From the NCBI RefSeq assembly GCF_900177795.1, contig NZ_FXWJ01000004.1:434001-498000 (forward strand): a stretch of 64,000 bases of DNA, written 5' to 3'. Each line of letters opens with the position of its first letter. Positions within the stretch are counted from its first letter, which is position 1. The notes under the pieces are model-generated. The model made no database searches, was not told where the DNA came from, and saw nothing but the letters and a program-made list of their open reading frames with translations. Source of the stretch: Plantibacter elymi (nom. nud.). GTDB taxonomy: Bacteria > Actinomycetota > Actinomycetes > Actinomycetales > Microbacteriaceae. Below are positions 15,526 to 24,398 of the stretch, piece by piece. Made by a program: the position numbers and the translations under genes.

Positions 15526-16107
15526 ATGCAACGTCTGAGTACGCGACTGCTGCTGACCTGCGCCGCGATCGGCGTCGGGGGCGGCCTCGTCTTCGTCGTC
15601 TCCGGGTACGTCGGCGGCACGATCTCCGCGACCGCCCCCGTGCTCTACGGCCTCATCATCGGCGTCTACTTCCTGCCGGGCGTCGTCTCGCAGGCGCTCC
15701 TCCGACGTGGTGGCGTGGCCCTCATGACCGGGCTCACCGCCGGGCTCGTCTCCGCGGCGTTCAGCCCGCAGTGGTTCTTCCGCTACTTCGGCACCGGACT
15801 CGCGATCGGGCTCCTGCAGGAGATCCCCTTCGCCGTGTCGCGCTACCGCGTCTGGAAGGCCTGGGTGTTCTACCTGGCAGCCGGCATCGCGGGACTCGTC
15901 TTCGGCGGCTCCGTGCTCGTCGTCCTCGGGATCGAGCACTTCGCGCCCCTCGCCCAGACGGTCTACATCGCGCTCTTCGTCCTCAGCCCGATCGCCTTCA
16001 CCGCGCTCGGAAGAGCGGTCGCAGCGGCGCTCGCGAGAGCCGGTGTGGGGCGGTCCATCGCGAAACCCCTGCAGCGCGACCGCGGCTCGGCCGGCACGCG
16101 GGCCTGA
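15526..16107 (+). CDS. ykoE: ECF transporter S component, YkoE family
   Basis: 193 aa with about five to six transmembrane helices and no ATPase motifs. The sequence GYVGGTISATAPVLYGLIIGVYFLPG and the Trp-rich SPQWFFRYFGTGLAIGLLQEIPFAVSRYRVWKAW fit the YkoE substrate-binding subunit, which captures a thiamin precursor (hydroxymethylpyrimidine). The gene is the first of a tight three-gene operon with a fused double ATPase and a T component, the dedicated YkoEDC arrangement. Its stop is immediately followed by the GTG of the ATPase gene. No TPP riboswitch is seen in the 113-bp leader. Confidence 0.85.
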   Translation: MQRLSTRLLLTCAAIGVGGGLVFVVSGYVGGTISATAPVLYGLIIGVYFLPGVVSQALLRRGGVALMTGLTAGLVSAAFSPQWFFRYFGTGLAIGLLQEIPFAVSRYRVWKAWVFYLAAGIAGLVFGGSVLVVLGIEHFAPLAQTVYIALFVLSPIAFTALGRAVAAALARAGVGRSIAKPLQRDRGSAGTRA

Positions 16108-17856
16108 GTGGACCCCGTACCGCCGACGCAGCCCGCCACCGTCGTCCGGCGGGTGCGCATCCGTCACGACGAGCGCGAAGAGTGGACCCCGGACGACGTG
16201 TCGTTGCAGGTCGCACCCGGTGAGGTGGTCCTCCTGCTCGGGCCGAGCGGCTCGGGGAAGTCGACGCTCGCCCTGGCCCTCAACGGCCTCGTCCCCCACG
16301 CCGTCCCGGCCGAGTTCGAGGGTGCTGTGATCACCGGCGGGCTCGACACGGCCACCTCCACGGTCGCGCAGTTGAGCGAGCACGTGGCGATGGTGTTCCA
16401 GGACCCCGACGCGCAGATCGTCACCGGAACGGTCCTCGACGAGGTGTGCTTCGGCCCGGAGAACCTCCTGCTCCCGGTCGAGGAGGTGCTGTCCCGCGCC
16501 GAACGCGCGCTCCGGCAGGTCGGGCTCTGGGAGCGCCGGGCCGAGAACCCCGACCGACTCTCGGGCGGAGGCCGACAGCGACTCGCGATCGCCTGCGCCC
16601 TGGCCATGGGGAGCGACCTCCTCGTCCTCGACGAGCCGACGGCGAACCTCGATCCGGCCGGGATCGAGGAGGTCTACGCAGCCCTCCGCTCACTCGTCTC
16701 CGGACCCGAGGGCACCGGGAAGCGGCACGCGATCCTGCTCGTCGAGCACAACCTCGACGCCGCCATCGACCTCGTCGACCGGGTCGTCGTGCTCGATCGC
16801 GACGGGCGGCTCGCCTTCGACGGCCCGACCCGCGACGTCCTGCTCGGCCACCTCGACGAGCTGCTCGCGATGGGCGTCTGGCTCCCGGTCGCGACGCTCG
16901 CGGCCCTGCGACTGCGGTCGGCCGGTGTCGCGTTGCCGGACCTCCCCCTGACACCTGCCGAGCTGACCGCCGCACTCGACGCGACCGCACTGCCGACGCT
17001 GCCGACAGCACCCGCCGCCCCGGCCACCGCCGAGTCGTCGGTGGCGGTCCGCGTCGACCGGCTCAGCGTCGAACGCGGTCGCGGCCGCCGGCGCACCCCG
17101 ATCCTCCACGAGGTGAGCCTCGAGGTCGGGACAGGCGACTTCCTCGCGGTGATCGGGACGAACGGTGCCGGCAAGACGACCCTGCTCCAGGCGATCGCCG
17201 GGGTGGTCCGGCCTCCCCGCGGGCGCGTCGACGTCGGCGGAATCGACCCGGGGCGCAGCGACGTCCGGACGATCGCGGCGCACATCGGCTTCGTCTTCCA
17301 GAACCCCGAGCATCAGTTCATCACGCACACCGTCCACGACGAACTCGCGCACGGTCTGCGGATCCGGGGCGTCGACGACACCGAGATCGAGCGTCGCGTC
17401 GTCGACCTGCTTCGGCGGTTCGGCCTGGAATCCGCCCGCGACGTGCATCCGTTCCTCCTCTCCGGCGGCCAGAAGCGCCGACTGTCCGTCGGGAGCGCCC
17501 TCATCGCCGGAGCTCCGGTGCTCGCGCTCGACGAACCGACCTTCGGTCAGGACCGGGCGCGGGCGAACGAGCTCCTGGACCTCCTCGCCGGACTCAACGC
17601 GCAGGGCACCACGGTCCTCGTCGTGACCCACGACCTCCAGCTCGTCGCCGACCACGCGAGTCACGTCGCGGTGATGGCCGGCGGCCGCTTGCTCGCCCAC
17701 GACACGACCACCGCAGTCCTCGGCGACGACGAGCTCTTGCGCCGCGCGGGACTCCGGCCGCCACCGCTCGCCCAGGCGATGCGCTCGCTGGCGAACCACC
17801 CCGACTGGCGGCACCTGTCGCGACTCGACGACCTGCCCGGGGCGGCCACCCGATGA
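16108..17856 (+). CDS. ykoD: ECF transporter energising ATPase, two fused ABC domains
   Basis: 582 aa, twice the usual EcfA length. Domain 1: Walker A GPSGSGKS at 45-52, Q-loop FQDPDAQ, signature LSGGGRQ at 151-157, Walker B LLVLDEPTANLD. Domain 2: Walker A GTNGAGKTT at 350-358, FQNPEHQFI, signature LSGGQKRR, Walker B LALDEPTFGQD. A Pro/Ala-rich linker near 280-312 joins them. It powers uptake of the vitamin precursor together with the T component. The first signature has LSGGG in place of the more usual LSGGQ. The start is a GTG abutting ykoE's TGA, and its stop overlaps ykoC (ATGA). Confidence 0.93.
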   Translation: MDPVPPTQPATVVRRVRIRHDEREEWTPDDVSLQVAPGEVVLLLGPSGSGKSTLALALNGLVPHAVPAEFEGAVITGGLDTATSTVAQLSEHVAMVFQDPDAQIVTGTVLDEVCFGPENLLLPVEEVLSRAERALRQVGLWERRAENPDRLSGGGRQRLAIACALAMGSDLLVLDEPTANLDPAGIEEVYAALRSLVSGPEGTGKRHAILLVEHNLDAAIDLVDRVVVLDRDGRLAFDGPTRDVLLGHLDELLAMGVWLPVATLAALRLRSAGVALPDLPLTPAELTAALDATALPTLPTAPAAPATAESSVAVRVDRLSVERGRGRRRTPILHEVSLEVGTGDFLAVIGTNGAGKTTLLQAIAGVVRPPRGRVDVGGIDPGRSDVRTIAAHIGFVFQNPEHQFITHTVHDELAHGLRIRGVDDTEIERRVVDLLRRFGLESARDVHPFLLSGGQKRRLSVGSALIAGAPVLALDEPTFGQDRARANELLDLLAGLNAQGTTVLVVTHDLQLVADHASHVAVMAGGRLLAHDTTTAVLGDDELLRRAGLRPPPLAQAMRSLANHPDWRHLSRLDDLPGAATR

Positions 17857-18683
17857 GCACCACGACCATCGACCCGTACGCCTCGAGCACGGCGCCGGCC
17901 GGTCGATTCCTGTACCGGTTGAACCCGCTCGCGAAGCTCGGCGCTCCGCTCCCGGTGATCTTCCTGCTCGCGTTCACGAGGGACCCGGTCACGCCGGCAC
18001 TGTTCATCGCCCTCGCGGTCGTCGTCATCCTCGTCGGGGCCCGCCTGACGCGGACGGTCGCCCTCCTGCTCTTCGTGGCGCTGCCGCTCGTCGTCGCGAT
18101 CATGTCGTTCAGCTTCGGCCTGTGGACCGACCCGAGCCGCGTCGACCAGTCCGTCCTGCTGTTCCAGGTCGGCGACTACCGGTTCTTCCTCGGGGCGCTG
18201 CTCGTCGGCCTCGCGACGGCACTGCGGCTCGCGGCCCTCCTCGTCCTCGCCTGCATCGGCGGCCTCACCTCGACCGGCCCGGAGTTCGTCCGCGCGATGA
18301 TCCAGCAGCTGCACGTGCCCTACCGGATCGGGTACACGGCGCTCGCCGCCTACCGGTTCGTGCCGCGGTTCGGGCACGAGCTGGAGGTGATCCGTTCCGC
18401 CCACCGCGTCCGCGGCATGGCCGAGGGTCGCGGACCGATCGCCGCCGTCCGCCGCGCCGCCGGCACCGTCGTGCCACTGCTGGCCGGTGCCATCCGTCAC
18501 GCGGAGCGGGTCGCGCTCGCCATGGACGCCCGCGCGTTCGGCGCCCATCCGCAGCGGACGGAGCGGACACGCATCCCCTTCCGCACCCGCGACTGGTGCT
18601 TCATGATCGTCTTCTGGCTCGTGAGCGCCGCCCTCCTGTGGTGGAGCCTCGCTGCCGGTCCGGGTCCCGTCATCTGGAACTGA
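17853..18683 (+). CDS. ykoC: ECF transporter T component
   Basis: 276 aa. Five to six hydrophobic segments surround a large cytoplasmic stretch carrying the two Ala-Arg-x signatures of EcfT proteins that couple to the ATPases: SAHRVRGMAEGRG and AMDARAFGAHPQR. It begins inside the last codon of ykoD (ATGA), so expression is coupled. In ECF systems it links ATP hydrolysis to toppling of the S component. Confidence 0.92.
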   Translation: MSTTTIDPYASSTAPAGRFLYRLNPLAKLGAPLPVIFLLAFTRDPVTPALFIALAVVVILVGARLTRTVALLLFVALPLVVAIMSFSFGLWTDPSRVDQSVLLFQVGDYRFFLGALLVGLATALRLAALLVLACIGGLTSTGPEFVRAMIQQLHVPYRIGYTALAAYRFVPRFGHELEVIRSAHRVRGMAEGRGPIAAVRRAAGTVVPLLAGAIRHAERVALAMDARAFGAHPQRTERTRIPFRTRDWCFMIVFWLVSAALLWWSLAAGPGPVIWN

Positions 18684-18707
18684 TCGTCCGGAGTCACCCG
18701 GAGGAAT

Positions 18708-18721
18708 CGAACATATGTTCT
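18708..18721 (+). promoter_or_regulatory. SOS box-like site (LexA operator) upstream of the radical SAM gene
   Basis: CGAACATATGTTCT matches the Gram-positive/actinobacterial LexA consensus CGAAC-N4-GTTCG/T with perfect dyad GAACATATGTTC. It ends 9 bp before the start codon, where it would overlap the promoter's -10 region or the transcription start. This is strong as a pattern; occupancy is inferred. Confidence 0.65.
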
Positions 18722-18730
18722 AATGGAGGC

Positions 18731-19822
18731 ATGCGGTGGAGCGGACAGGAACTCGGGGTCGAGGCGACGTCGGCGCTGCCGGGCCTCGCGAAGCTGAACA
18801 ACCTCGTGCGCAGCGTCCAGACGCCGGAGTTCGCCGGGATCACCTTCCACGAGGTGCTCGCGAAGTCCGCACTCAACCGCGTACCCGGTCAGTCCGTGAT
18901 GCCCTTCGGGTGGACCATCAACCCCTATCGGGGCTGCTCGCATGCCTGCGTGTACTGCTTCGCCCGACCGACGCATTCGTATCTGGACCTCGACGCCGGG
19001 AAGGACTTCGACTCGCAGCTCATCGTCAAGGTGAACGTCGCCGAGGTCCTCGAGAAGGAGCTCGCGAAGGCGAGCTGGGGCAGGCACCCGGTGGCGCTCG
19101 GCACGAACACCGACCCGTATCAGCGCGCCGAGGGCAAGTACCGGCTCATGCCGGGGATCATCAACGCCCTCGCCGACTCGGCGACCCCGTTCTCGATCCT
19201 GACGAAGGGCACGCTGCTCCGGCGCGACCTGCCCCTCCTGGCCGAGGTCGCTCAGCGCGTACCGGTCGACCTCGCCATGTCGATCGCCATCTACGACGAC
19301 GAGCTGCAGCAGTCGATCGAACCCGGCACCCCGACGGCGGCGGCCAGACTCGCGACCGTCCGCGCCGCTGCCGACCTCGGCTTCGACGTCGGGGTCTTCA
19401 TGATGCCGATCCTCCCCTACCTGACCGACACCGTCGACCACCTCGATCTCGCCCTGTCGCGCATCCGCGAGGCCGGCGCGAGCACCGTCCTCTTCTCGAC
19501 CCTGTATCTGAAGGCCGGCGTCAAACCCTGGTTCATGCAGTGGCTGTCGCGGGAGCACCCCGAGCTCGTCGACCGCTACACCTCGATGTACGCGGACGGC
19601 GCCTACGCCCCGAAGGAGTACCGGAAGTGGCTGGCGGCGCGCATCCGCCCGATGATCCGCGAGCACGGGCTCGAGCGCGGCACCGAGGACCCGGCCACCG
19701 GGGGTGTCCGCTCGTCGGCGCTCGGCATGTTGCGCGACGGGTACGGCGAGCGGGCCGAGCTGCGCAAGCGCGCCCCGGAGTTCGTCACGACCGGCCTGCA
19801 GGTCCAGCCGACCCTGTTCTGA
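18731..19822 (+). CDS. Rv2578c-family radical SAM protein (spore photoproduct lyase-related)
   Basis: 363 aa. The iron-sulfur motif is CSHACVYC (CX3CX2C) in GWTINPYRGCSHACVYCFAR, the pattern of the Rv2578c/SPL-like radical SAM group. TNTDPYQRAEGKYRLMPGI and SILTKGTLLRRDL are further family hallmarks. Homologues are uncharacterised radical SAM enzymes related to DNA photoproduct repair lyases. The SOS-like palindrome directly upstream supports a DNA-damage-inducible role. GGAGG lies only 1 nt from the ATG, so translation may begin on a leaderless or nearly leaderless mRNA. It is convergent with the GNAT gene across a long hairpin. Confidence 0.85.
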   Translation: MRWSGQELGVEATSALPGLAKLNNLVRSVQTPEFAGITFHEVLAKSALNRVPGQSVMPFGWTINPYRGCSHACVYCFARPTHSYLDLDAGKDFDSQLIVKVNVAEVLEKELAKASWGRHPVALGTNTDPYQRAEGKYRLMPGIINALADSATPFSILTKGTLLRRDLPLLAEVAQRVPVDLAMSIAIYDDELQQSIEPGTPTAAARLATVRAAADLGFDVGVFMMPILPYLTDTVDHLDLALSRIREAGASTVLFSTLYLKAGVKPWFMQWLSREHPELVDRYTSMYADGAYAPKEYRKWLAARIRPMIREHGLERGTEDPATGGVRSSALGMLRDGYGERAELRKRAPEFVTTGLQVQPTLF

Positions 19823-19825
19823 CCC

Positions 19826-19885
19826 GTTCGTTCGCCCATGTTTGGGCGAACGAGAACTCCATCGCCCAAACATGGGCGAACGAAC
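19826..19885. terminator. 24-bp perfect inverted repeat between convergent genes, with nested palindromes
   Basis: Arms 19826-19849 and 19862-19885 are exact inverted copies with a 12-nt loop. Each arm itself contains TTCGCCCA-N4-TGGGCGAA (or its variant), so the RNA can form one long stem or two short hairpins. It begins 4 bp after one stop codon and ends 6 bp before the other, exactly filling the gap between convergent genes. It is therefore a bidirectional terminator. Confidence 0.8.
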
Positions 19886-19890
19886 CGGCG

Positions 19891-20313
19891 TCAGGCGTCG
19901 GGGATGAGCCGCTTGCTGAGCAGCGCGACCTCGTCGGTGCCGTACCCGAGCGCCTCGTAGAACCCGATCACCCGGTCGTTGCCGGTCCGCACCATGAGGT
20001 TGATCTTCGGGCACCCGAGTTCGATGAGCAGGCGCTCGGCCTCGGCCATGAGCTCCCGACCGAGTCCACCACCCTGCTGCGCCGGCGACACGGCCAGGTA
20101 GTGCACCCATCCGCGGTGGCCGTCGTACCCCACCATCGCGGTGCCGACGACGGCACCGTCGGCATCCGCCCCGACGAGGAACAGCTCGGGCTGCGTCGTC
20201 AGCTTGCGCTCGATGTCCTTCGCCGGGTCGTTCCATGGTCGAGTGAGACCGACGATGCTCCACAGGGCGATGACGGCGTCGGTGTCGGCTGGGGTGAACG
20301 GACGGATCTGCAT
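19891..20313 (-). CDS. GNAT family N-acetyltransferase (YpeA-like)
   Basis: 140 aa, a single acetyltransferase domain. MQIRPFTPADTDAVIALW starts the fold. VHYLAVSPAQQGGGLGRELMAEAERLL contains the acetyl-CoA pyrophosphate loop (QQGGGLG), and NLMVRTGNDRVIGFYEALGYG is the C-terminal motif B. The close match of layout is to E. coli YpeA-type GNATs. The substrate is unknown. It is divergent from the carboxylesterase gene with a 99-bp gap. Confidence 0.88.
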   Translation of the reverse strand: MQIRPFTPADTDAVIALWSIVGLTRPWNDPAKDIERKLTTQPELFLVGADADGAVVGTAMVGYDGHRGWVHYLAVSPAQQGGGLGRELMAEAERLLIELGCPKINLMVRTGNDRVIGFYEALGYGTDEVALLSKRLIPDA

Positions 20314-20412
20314 CGTTCCAGTCTTCCGCACCCGTCTCCCGTCCGATGCACAGGCACGCGTACGACCGCCGTCGATACAGTTGGTCACCCGAGCATCGAC
20401 GAACGGACGCGT

Positions 20413-21930
20413 ATGAGCATCGACCCTGGGCTGGAACCGGCCGCCGACGACACCCGGTCGGACGACCACCCCACACCGATCACCGTCGACACCGGCAGCG
20501 GCCCGGTCACCGGACGCAGTGCAGGCGGCGTCTCCAGCTTCCTCGGCATCCCGTATGCAGCGGCGCCGTTCGGCGACGACCGGTTCCGCCTCCCCCAGCC
20601 GGTCGAGCCCTGGGACGAGCCGCGGGACGCGACCCGGCCCGGCGCCACCGCACCGCAGGCCCCGTATGCCGGCGCGGTCGGCGACCTCCTCTCCACGGTG
20701 ACCGTGCCGGGGAACGAGATCCTCAACGTCAACGTGTGGACACCGACCGAGCCGTCGACCGCCCGGCGCCCGGTGATGGTGTGGATCCACGGAGGCTCGT
20801 TCGTCCACGGCTCGAACGCGCTCGACGCCTACGACGGCACCGCGTTCGCTCGCGACGGCGTCGTCCTCGTCTCCGTCAACTACCGTCTCGGGTCCGAGGG
20901 GTTCTCGGTGCTCGACGACGTCCCGCTGAACCTCGGTCTCGCCGACCAACTCGCGGCCTTGACGTGGGTGCAGGACGAGATCGCCCGCTTCGGCGGTGAC
21001 CCCGACAACGTCACCGTCTTCGGCGAGTCAGCGGGCGGGGCATCGGTCGCTGCGCTCCTCGCGCACCCGGACGCCTCGTCCGTGATGCGACGGGCGATCA
21101 TCCAGAGCGGACCGCTGGAAGCGCAGACGCGCGAGCGGGCGGGCCGCATCTCGAAACTCATGGCGAAGGATCTGGGGGTCCCCACCACCCGAGGAGGGTT
21201 CCGACGTGTTCCACCGGAGGGGCTCGTGGCCGCGCAGGAGCGGGCCATGGCAGGCGGCAACCCGCTGAACGGCGGCGCCGGCTTCGCGGTCGCGACGGCA
21301 GCACCGCTCGTGCCGGAAAGCCCGTTCGACGCCTTGCTCGCCGGGCAAGCCGCGGGCATCCCCGTCCTCATCGGTAGCACGACCGAGGAGTACCGGCTGT
21401 GGTTCGTTCCGACGGGACTCCTCCCGACGATCAAACGCGTCCATCTGCTCGCGGCACGCCTCAAGCTCGGGATCCCCGCGGCGACGGTCCGCACCTTCCG
21501 ACGGAACCGTCCGAGGGCCTCGACCGGGGAGATCCTCGGCGCGATGGCGACGGACGTGCTGTTGCGCGTGCCACTCAACCGGGTCGCCGACGCCCGTGCA
21601 GCCGCGGGTGCGGACACGTGGGTGTACGAGTTCGCTTGGCGGAGCCCCGTCGGCGAGGACGGGCACGGTGCCCTCGGAGCCGCCCACGCGATGGAGATCG
21701 GCTTCGTGTTCGACCACCTCGACTCGCCGGAGGCCGTCCGGATGGCAGGCCCCTCGGCCCCGCAGTCGCTCGCGACCGCGATGCACGACGCCTGGGTCGC
21801 GTTCGCGACAACGGGCGACCCGGGTTGGCAGCGCTGGGACGACACCCGGCCCGTCCGGACCTTCGACGGGGTCGACGACGCCGTCGTCCTCGCGCCGCGC
21901 GACGACGAGCGGGCGGCCCTCACCCCCTGA
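20413..21930 (+). CDS. Type B carboxylesterase
   Basis: 505 aa, family-typical length. Signatures: GIPYAAAPFGDDRF, VMVWIHGGSFVHGS (oxyanion hole), nucleophile elbow FGESAGGAS with the catalytic Ser, the acidic residue in IGSTTEEYRLWF, and the His in GALGAAHAMEIGFVFDHL. No signal peptide is seen, so an intracellular ester hydrolase of broad or unknown specificity is likely. It is monocistronic; a terminator hairpin follows 105 bp downstream. Confidence 0.92.
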   Translation: MSIDPGLEPAADDTRSDDHPTPITVDTGSGPVTGRSAGGVSSFLGIPYAAAPFGDDRFRLPQPVEPWDEPRDATRPGATAPQAPYAGAVGDLLSTVTVPGNEILNVNVWTPTEPSTARRPVMVWIHGGSFVHGSNALDAYDGTAFARDGVVLVSVNYRLGSEGFSVLDDVPLNLGLADQLAALTWVQDEIARFGGDPDNVTVFGESAGGASVAALLAHPDASSVMRRAIIQSGPLEAQTRERAGRISKLMAKDLGVPTTRGGFRRVPPEGLVAAQERAMAGGNPLNGGAGFAVATAAPLVPESPFDALLAGQAAGIPVLIGSTTEEYRLWFVPTGLLPTIKRVHLLAARLKLGIPAATVRTFRRNRPRASTGEILGAMATDVLLRVPLNRVADARAAAGADTWVYEFAWRSPVGEDGHGALGAAHAMEIGFVFDHLDSPEAVRMAGPSAPQSLATAMHDAWVAFATTGDPGWQRWDDTRPVRTFDGVDDAVVLAPRDDERAALTP

Positions 21931-22034
21931 CCCGCTGCCAGCAGCCTCCGCGGGCACGCGCCCGCGCTCGCGGCAGGTCCTGCAGCGAGTGCCGCGAGGC
22001 CGTACAGGCGCCCGAGGCCTCCCGCGCACGCGAG

Positions 22035-22066
22035 AACGCCCGCCGAGCGTGAGCTCGGCGGGCGTT
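22035..22066. terminator. Bidirectional terminator between esterase and DEAD-box helicase
   Basis: AACGCCCGCCGAGC (22035-22048) pairs perfectly with 22053-22066 around a GTGA tetraloop. It lies 17 bp before the helicase stop codon and serves the leftward helicase gene, probably the esterase too. Confidence 0.8.
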
Positions 22067-22082
22067 CCTGATGCGGTGGGGA

Positions 22083-24398
22083 CTACGCGGTGGCGATGTC
22101 CTCGACGAGCTGGTCGCCGGGGGCGGCGTCGTCGAACGCGGCCTCGATCTCAGCGCGGTCGAGCAGTTCGGTCATCCGGCGGCGACGGGCCTTGGGGATG
22201 ATCGTGACGACGCGACCGATCTTGCCGGCTCGACCGGTGCGGCCGGCACGGTGCAGGTACGTCTTGTACTCGTCCGGAGCGTCGGCCTGCACGACGAGCG
22301 TGATGTCGTCGACGTGGATGCCGCGGGCGGCGACATCGGTGGCGACGAGCACGTTGACCCGACCCGAGGTGAGCTTCTCCAGGTTGCGCGTGCGGCGCGC
22401 CTGGTTGAGGTCGCCGTGCAGCGAGACGGCGGGGATACCCGCCATGCCGAGCTGCTCCGCGAGACGCTCGGCGTAGGCCCGGGTGCGGGCGAACACGAGG
22501 GTCTTCTCGGTGCGGTTGACGAGCTCCTCGATGAGGCGGTCCTTGCCCTTGTGCTCCACCACCAGCACGCGGTGGTCGATCGTGGAGGACGCCTGGTCCT
22601 CACCGGCGACCTCGTGCACCGACGGGTTCGGGAGGAACTCGTTGACGAGGGCTGCGACACCCTTGTCGAGGGTGGCGGAGAAGAGGAGCTTCTGACCGTC
22701 GGGCGCGGTGCGACGCAGGATGCGCTGCACGGGCTCGAGGAAGCCGAGGTCGCACATGTGGTCGGCCTCGTCGAGGACGGTCACGGTGACCTGCGAGAGG
22801 TCGAGGCGACCCTGCTCGATGAGGTCCTCGATGCGACCGGGCGTGCCGACGATGATGTCGACGCCGCGCTGCAGTGCGCCGACCTGGCGACCCTGCGGGA
22901 CACCGCCGTAGATCTGCGTGGTGAAGAGGCCGACGGCGCGCGCGATGGGCTGCACGGTGCGGTCGATCTGCAGGGCGAGCTCACGCGTCGGGGCGAGGAT
23001 GAGGGCGCGGGGCTTGCGACCCGGCTTGCGGTTCTTGCCGCCGCCGTTCTCCATGAGCTTCTCGACGAGCGGGGCACCGAAGGCGATGGTCTTGCCGGAG
23101 CCGGTGCGGCCACGGCCGAGGACGTCGCGGCCCGCGATGACGTCCGGGATGGTCGCCGCCTGGATCGGGAACGGGCTGTCGGCGCCGAGCTCGGCGAGCG
23201 CACGGACGATGTTGCCGCCGAGGCCGAGGCTCTCGAAGGTCACACCCTCGACGTCGCCGGCCTGGATCGCGTCGGCCTCGAGGCGCTCGAGCACCACGTC
23301 GTCCTGGGGCGTGTAGGAGCCGGCGTCGCGCTTCGGGTAGTAGTCGCTGCCACGGCCGGCGTCGGACGCGCCGCGGTCGTCGAACGAGCGCTTCGGGCGG
23401 TCGTCGAAGGACCGCTTGGGGCGGTCGTCGTACGAACGCGCCGGGCGCTCCTCGAAGGAACGCTTCGGACGGTCGTCGTACGAACGCGCGGGGCGGTCGG
23501 TGCGGTTCGCCTGACGCGGGTCACCCTGACGAGCCGGGCGGTCGCCGTACGAGGGACGCTCGGAGCGCTCACCCCGGTTGTACGACGGACGCTCGTTGCG
23601 GTCGCCGTACGAGGGACGCTCGGAGCGCTCGCCACGGTTGTACGACGGACGCTCGTTGCGGTCGCCACCACGGTTGTGCGCGGGACGCTCGGTGCGGTCG
23701 CCGTACGAAGGACGCTCGTTGCGGTCGCCACCACGGTTGTACGCCGGGCGCTCGTTCCGGTCACCGTACGACGGACGCTCGGACCGCTCACCACGGTTGT
23801 ACGCAGGACGCTCGTTCCGGTCACCGTACGACGGACGCTCGGACCGCTCACCACGGTTGTACGCAGGACGCTCATTGCGGTCGCCGTAGGACGGACGCTC
23901 GTTCCGCTCGCCACGGTTGTACGCGGGACGCTCGTTCCGGTCGCCACCACGGTTGTACGCAGGACGCTCGTTCCGGTCACCGTACGAAGGACGCTCAGTC
24001 CGCTCGCCACGGTTGTAGGCGGGACGCTCATTGCGGTCGCCACCACGGTTGTAGGCGGGACGCTCGGTGCGGTCGCCGCCACGGTTGTACGCCGGACGCT
24101 CGTTGCGGTCGCCACCACGGTTGTACGCGGGACGCTCGTTGCGGTCGCCGCGGGGTGCGCGGTCGCCACGCTCCTCCGACTCGAAGCGGGCGGCACGCTC
24201 GGCGCGCTCGTCGGCGTTCCAGCGGGACTTCTGCGGCGCTCCACCGGCGTCGGGACGGTAGCCGCGGTGGCCTTCGCTCTTGCTGCCGGACTTCGCGCCG
24301 GGGCGCGAGCCGAAGGGCCGCTTGTTCTCGCCGTACTTGGACTTGGGGTCGAAGTTCTTGGCCGGGCGTTTGCCGGCGGGGGTGTTGTTCTTGGGCAT
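22083..24398 (-). CDS. DEAD-box RNA helicase with long repetitive N-terminal domain
   Basis: 771 aa. Residues ~386-771 are a minimal DEAD-box core: Q motif FESLGL...FPIQ, GRTGSGKT, PTRELALQ, TPGR, LDEADHMCDLGF, SATL, ATDVAARGIHV and HRAGRTGRAG. Nothing follows beyond a short tail. Residues 1-385 are low complexity: a basic start, then ~20 imperfect repeats of GDRNERPAYNRGG / GERSERPSYG, then RPKRSFDDRPARSYDD repeats. RGG/RNERP tracts bind RNA and drive condensate formation in other helicases, where they usually sit at the C-terminus. The role is probably ribosome assembly or RNA decay, in the CsdA/RhlE manner. It is monocistronic with a ~300-bp upstream gap. Confidence 0.93.
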   Translation of the reverse strand: MPKNNTPAGKRPAKNFDPKSKYGENKRPFGSRPGAKSGSKSEGHRGYRPDAGGAPQKSRWNADERAERAARFESEERGDRAPRGDRNERPAYNRGGDRNERPAYNRGGDRTERPAYNRGGDRNERPAYNRGERTERPSYGDRNERPAYNRGGDRNERPAYNRGERNERPSYGDRNERPAYNRGERSERPSYGDRNERPAYNRGERSERPSYGDRNERPAYNRGGDRNERPSYGDRTERPAHNRGGDRNERPSYNRGERSERPSYGDRNERPSYNRGERSERPSYGDRPARQGDPRQANRTDRPARSYDDRPKRSFEERPARSYDDRPKRSFDDRPKRSFDDRGASDAGRGSDYYPKRDAGSYTPQDDVVLERLEADAIQAGDVEGVTFESLGLGGNIVRALAELGADSPFPIQAATIPDVIAGRDVLGRGRTGSGKTIAFGAPLVEKLMENGGGKNRKPGRKPRALILAPTRELALQIDRTVQPIARAVGLFTTQIYGGVPQGRQVGALQRGVDIIVGTPGRIEDLIEQGRLDLSQVTVTVLDEADHMCDLGFLEPVQRILRRTAPDGQKLLFSATLDKGVAALVNEFLPNPSVHEVAGEDQASSTIDHRVLVVEHKGKDRLIEELVNRTEKTLVFARTRAYAERLAEQLGMAGIPAVSLHGDLNQARRTRNLEKLTSGRVNVLVATDVAARGIHVDDITLVVQADAPDEYKTYLHRAGRTGRAGKIGRVVTIIPKARRRRMTELLDRAEIEAAFDDAAPGDQLVEDIATA
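23516..24150 (-). repeat. Coding tandem repeat in the helicase N-terminus
   Basis: Imperfect 30-42-bp units encode (G)GDRNERPAYNR(G) and its variants. Several adjacent units are nearly identical at nucleotide level (for example those around 23760-23880), which shows recent expansion by duplication. Such arrays change length readily, so repeat number may vary between strains. Confidence 0.85.
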
